Assembly (NCBI GenBank): GCA_900539855.1 | Contig: UQDO01000001.1 | Coordinates: forward strand, 1-64,000 | Length of the DNA stretch: 64,000 nt | Direction: 5' to 3' | From: an uncultured Oscillospiraceae bacterium | GTDB lineage: Bacteria; Bacillota; Clostridia; Oscillospirales; Acutalibacteraceae | The notes under the pieces: model-generated | Seen by the model: only the letters and a program-made list of their open reading frames with translations | Databases searched by the model: none | What the model was told of the DNA's origin: nothing | Made by a program: the position numbers and the translations under genes | In this document: in pieces, positions 61,322 through 64,000 of the stretch | Numbering within the stretch: position 1 is the first letter of the stretch | Layout: every line of letters starts with the position of its first letter

Positions 61322-61340
61322 ACCTATAAACTAAAATTTA
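61322..61340 (-). repeat. Dispersed repeat end sequence
   Basis: The complement of TAAATTTTAGTTTATAGGT, identical over 19 bp to 54380-54398 and matching the ends of 25753-25928. It again sits right beside a terminator. Confidence 0.7.
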
Positions 61341-61352
61341 TTTGTCACGATC

Positions 61353-62612
61353 TCAGAAGAATCCGTTTTGTGCCTTTATTGTATGCTGAACCTTCTTTAT
61401 ATCAACATCCTTTGCGGTGCAGGACATATCCACCGCAACCGCTGCGGCAGCACCTGCCGCATGACCGGTCGCACAGCATATCGGCATTATCCTTATTGAT
61501 GCCTGCGCTTCATGGTCACAGGAAATGCACCTGCCGGCTATAAACAGGTTGTCGGCGTCTTTAGCGATAAGACTTCCAAGCGGTATGGTGTAATACTCTC
61601 CTGCCGGAAAATAATAATGCGAAGTTCCCTCCCCCTCGGGATTATGTATATCAATATCATAGTTTCCGGCAGCCACCGCATCAGGAAATTTTGTAAGCTC
61701 TACAAGTTCCTTTCCTGTAAGCAAATGTTCACCATTTACCATTCTGCTTTCTCTGACGCCGATCTCAGGTGCAGAACATACGATATCTGCATTTTTAAAT
61801 ACCGGGAAGTTTACTTTTAAAAAGTCCACCATTTCGACCATCTGCCTTCTGGCTGCCATTTCGGCGGCCGAAAGAGCAACCGGATCGGTCGGATCGAGTT
61901 TTACCACCCTTGTAGTATTGAAATGAATAATATTCGGGTCGCGTGTCTTAAACAGCAGGATATCCTCCCTCGGATTTTTTATCTCACCCGTCCCACGTTT
62001 TTCGGCATACAGCCTGTTCATTTCATCCTTACATTTTATCACTTCATCGTAAGGCGCACCGCTGACCCTGAAGCACAGCGTCATAGGCTGGCACAGGTTA
62101 TCAGTCTCCCTGCCCTTTTTACAGCCGCAGTCCGCAAGATACGAGAGGTTTGCATCGCCGGTGGCGTCAATAAAATAAGACGCTTCAACAGAAAAACTGC
62201 CGCCGACCGAAGTAAACGATACTGAATCAAGCCTTCTGCCGGTCCTGTTTACGGAATATACAGATGTATGAAAAAGCACATCAACACCGGCAGCGGTAAC
62301 AAATTCATCAAGCACCGTTTTTAAGCGGTCAGTATTGAAATAATACTTGTCGCCGGCATTTTTTAGGGTCAGCATATCGGTTATTTCCTCAAAGATCCCA
62401 CGGACAAGAAAAATTCGTTTGCTGCTGCCGTCGCTGTTCTTTTTAAGGGTCGAATATGGCATAAAGGGCAAAACCAGAGCGTTTGCCGCAGCACCGCCCA
62501 GGCATCCGCCCTTTTCGACCAGCAATACGCTTTTACCGAGACTTGCCGCCGCAGCGGCGGCGCCTATACCGGCAAATCCTCCGCCGGCAACAAGTATGTC
62601 ATACTTTTTCAT
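61353..62612 (-). CDS. FAD-dependent oxidoreductase (FAD_oxidored family)
   Basis: 419 residues. The N-terminal dinucleotide motif is ILVAGGGFAGIGAAAAAA, followed by the ribose-binding Glu (LLVEKGGCLGG), YFIDATGDANLSYLADCG and the C-terminal FAD-contact LFIAGRCISCDHEAQASIRI (20 residues). Related proteins often sit with carbohydrate genes in gut bacteria, but the substrate is unknown. It is divergent from the AraC regulator, 113 bp apart, which suggests co-regulation. Confidence 0.9.
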   Translation of the reverse strand: MKKYDILVAGGGFAGIGAAAAAASLGKSVLLVEKGGCLGGAAANALVLPFMPYSTLKKNSDGSSKRIFLVRGIFEEITDMLTLKNAGDKYYFNTDRLKTVLDEFVTAAGVDVLFHTSVYSVNRTGRRLDSVSFTSVGGSFSVEASYFIDATGDANLSYLADCGCKKGRETDNLCQPMTLCFRVSGAPYDEVIKCKDEMNRLYAEKRGTGEIKNPREDILLFKTRDPNIIHFNTTRVVKLDPTDPVALSAAEMAARRQMVEMVDFLKVNFPVFKNADIVCSAPEIGVRESRMVNGEHLLTGKELVELTKFPDAVAAGNYDIDIHNPEGEGTSHYYFPAGEYYTIPLGSLIAKDADNLFIAGRCISCDHEAQASIRIMPICCATGHAAGAAAAVAVDMSCTAKDVDIKKVQHTIKAQNGFF

Positions 62613-62661
62613 AAGCTGTACTCCTTTGTTTAATTATATATCAATATTACAGCAGTACCGC

Positions 62662-62690
62662 TTGTTTTTATTGAACAAAAGATATATAAT
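62662..62690 (+). promoter_or_regulatory. Promoter of the PocR-AraC gene
   Basis: -35 TTGTTT (62662-62667), 17-bp spacer, -10 TATAAT (62685-62690), 35 bp before the start. Confidence 0.6.
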
Positions 62691-62725
62691 TATTGATGAT
62701 ATGACACATTATTAAGGAGATATTT

Positions 62726-63592
62726 ATGCTTGACATTAACGATTGGATAAAAATACTGGAATCAGGTCATAAATTCAAGGTTAAGATCTGGTGCACCGGT
62801 GAAATATCAAATGCATTGGGCATTGATTTTTTTAATAAAATACATGACTCCGATATATGCAGTTACATAAAATCCGCAAAGCAGGGACTTCATACATGCG
62901 TCAAATGCCGCACAGCCGCTGATAAAAAAGCAGCTGCGGCAGGCGGATATTGCGGTATTTGTATACACGGAATGTACGAGACAGTATACCCGGTCATGCA
63001 TAACGGCGAACGTGCAGCCACGGTTTATATAACAAACGTTAAGACAAACGATGACCGTGCCAAAGCAAGGCTTAAAAGATCGTGTGAAAGGCTCGGTTTG
63101 TCGTATGAAAGGGCTCAAAAGCTGCTGAAAGAATGTGAAACGGTAAGTGACAGCGCAATGCTGCAAAAAACGGCTGAGGCTGCTGCATTTGCAGCTCAAA
63201 GCATCATTGAAGGCAATTTAAAGGGCACTTATGAAAAGCACTCACAAACCGTAAAGGAACTGATCGCCATTGCCGAGGATCATGAAAACTGCCAGTCGCT
63301 AAAGACAATAGCAAAAGAAAAATATATGAACGAAAAATATTTAGGCAGGCTTTTTCTTTCCGAGGTCGGCTGTACATTTGCCGATCACCGCAATGCTTCA
63401 AGGCTTACAGATGCAGCAAAGCTGCTGTCTCACACAAAGCAAAAAATAATCGACATTGCCATAGCCGTCGGCTACAACAATGTCGAATACTTCAACAGGC
63501 AGTTCAAAAAGCGTTTCAAACTGTCGCCTGGCGAATACAGAAAACGCAGTCTTACTGATCAAACGCCTAAAAATCCGAAAATGTCATCATAG
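62726..63592 (+). CDS. AraC-family regulator with PocR-like sensor
   Basis: 288 residues. The N-terminal 150 form a PocR-type ligand domain with a Cys cluster (CVKCR about residues 58-62 and YCGICIHGMYETVYPV about 75-90). The C-terminus is a two-HTH AraC domain (SLKTIAKEKYMNEKYLGRLF, 20 residues, then IIDIAIAVGYNNVEYFNRQF and SPGEYRK). PocR domains bind small diols or related metabolites, and the Cys set could hold a metal or sense redox. It likely controls the divergent FAD oxidoreductase. The start has AAGGAG 8 nt upstream. Its last 34 bp overlap the convergent hydrolase gene. Confidence 0.9.
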   Translation: MLDINDWIKILESGHKFKVKIWCTGEISNALGIDFFNKIHDSDICSYIKSAKQGLHTCVKCRTAADKKAAAAGGYCGICIHGMYETVYPVMHNGERAATVYITNVKTNDDRAKARLKRSCERLGLSYERAQKLLKECETVSDSAMLQKTAEAAAFAAQSIIEGNLKGTYEKHSQTVKELIAIAEDHENCQSLKTIAKEKYMNEKYLGRLFLSEVGCTFADHRNASRLTDAAKLLSHTKQKIIDIAIAVGYNNVEYFNRQFKKRFKLSPGEYRKRSLTDQTPKNPKMSS

Positions 63593-64000
63593 TAAATATT
63601 TAATGTTTTTGTGTCAGACATATATATTTCATGCTTTGCTGTCGGGGCGACCAGTTTCTTTGCTCCCTTTATTTTAGCAATATACATATCCTCATATTTA
63701 TTGGAAACGACCTTGTCAAGTCCTGCCTGATACAGCAGAACGTCTGCCTTTACCCTTTCGCAGTTTTCATTCTTAAGCAGGAATCGATCGACCCTCAACG
63801 AATTGTCGAGCCAACCGTAGGAAGGATATGTGTTGCGTAAGTATGGATGCTTGCGCCGTAGATCACGGTAATAGTTGAACCTTTCCTCACATGTGTCACA
63901 GCTGTCGGCAAAGTTCTCTGCCTCGTCATATCCGTGATGACCAAACAGCTTTTTAGTGCCTTTTCCGGTCTTGCAGGCAGCACGCGCGATAAATTTTGAT
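63559..64000 (-). CDS. Alpha/beta hydrolase (lysophospholipase-like), partial
   Basis: The frame is open to the window edge, so only the C-terminal 146 residues are seen. They include EERFNYYRDLRRKHPYL, NTYPSYGWLDNSL, the strand ADVLLYQAGLDKVVSN with a likely catalytic Asp, and APTAKHEIYMSD with the catalytic His, matching the Hydrolase_4/PldB (monoacylglycerol lipase-like) family. The nucleophile Ser lies outside the window. Short ATG/TTG-started frames at 63559-63798 and 63795-63983 are not the true gene. It converges on and overlaps the AraC gene by 34 bp. Confidence 0.88.
   Translation of the reverse strand, partial: SKFIARAACKTGKGTKKLFGHHGYDEAENFADSCDTCEERFNYYRDLRRKHPYLRNTYPSYGWLDNSLRVDRFLLKNENCERVKADVLLYQAGLDKVVSNKYEDMYIAKIKGAKKLVAPTAKHEIYMSDTKTLNIYYDDIFGFLGV

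Noticed and set aside
54380..61340. Composite transposon bounded by the inverted 19-bp repeats at 54380 and 61322
   Set aside because: The enclosed genes (CNNM, guaB, glycosidase, YdcF) have separate promoters and no transposase, and the repeat occurs elsewhere; the pairing is incidental.
63795..63983. Separate small gene near the right edge on the minus strand
   Set aside because: It is out of frame with the alpha/beta hydrolase reading frame, which is open through the edge and has clear family motifs.
1..64000. CRISPR arrays, prophage or complete insertion sequences
   Set aside because: No regularly spaced direct repeats, cas genes, phage structural genes or transposase were seen; the only recombinase is Xer-like in a housekeeping context.

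Overview
The window looks like a stretch of chromosome from a spore-forming, anaerobic gut-type member of the Clostridia, probably Oscillospirales/Ruminococcaceae-like. This is inferred from content: the complete spoIIIAA-AH operon, sigE/spoIIGA, spoIIM, yunB and both dipicolinate synthase subunits indicate an endospore former. Consensus Firmicutes-type Shine-Dalgarno and sigma-A promoters, ECF transport genes, a cell-wall-anchored surface protein and large glycosidases fit a Gram-positive gut bacterium. No species can be named from the sequence alone.

Layout. 1-1,050: the 3' half of tRNA-Leu(CAA), a NUDIX hydrolase and a truncated VOC/glyoxalase remnant, each closed by a strong terminator. 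1,075-14,287: a probable 13-gene leftward transcription unit (ruvC-ruvA-ruvB-glmM-methyltransferase-ecfA1-ecfA2-ecfT-truA-DUF5711-cvpA-ClpE-like-M42 peptidase), mostly with overlaps or gaps under 45 bp, starting at a clear sigma-A promoter. 14,448-18,612: potABCD polyamine uptake behind a structured leader that can pair over the potA ribosome-binding site. 18,616-25,650: mntP, histidine phosphatase, maf, HAD hydrolase, two small genes and a heterodimeric ABC exporter. 25,663-25,928: a nested palindromic repeat cluster. 25,935-35,451: sigE-spoIIGA, a GH2 glycosidase, a Xer-type recombinase next to spoIIM, an SDR, yunB, a cytidylate-kinase-like gene and tRNA-Leu(UAG). 35,452-41,227: a 1,666-residue sortase-type surface protein translationally coupled to a TetR regulator. 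41,352-51,468: dut, a NodB deacetylase, degV, asp23, spoIIIAA-AH and murC. 51,585-57,474: cca, dpaAB, a CNNM/CorC protein and an IMP dehydrogenase of the protist-like type. 57,486-64,000: a GH106-like glycosidase, a YdcF/SanA protein, an FAD oxidoreductase divergent from a PocR-AraC regulator, and the end of an alpha/beta hydrolase.

The most unusual signal is a pair of 233-bp elements (30,500-30,732 and, inverted, 41,375-41,607), which differ at two positions by my reading. Each sits inside a different intrinsic terminator, and each is flanked by direct repeats (31 and 23 bp) that are the complete terminator palindrome. This looks like a small mobile element that targets terminators and duplicates them. 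Other points worth attention are the potA leader, two intergenic hairpins that hold the next gene's Shine-Dalgarno in their 3' arm, a Xer-like recombinase with Lys in place of the first catalytic Arg, and the protist-like IMP dehydrogenase.
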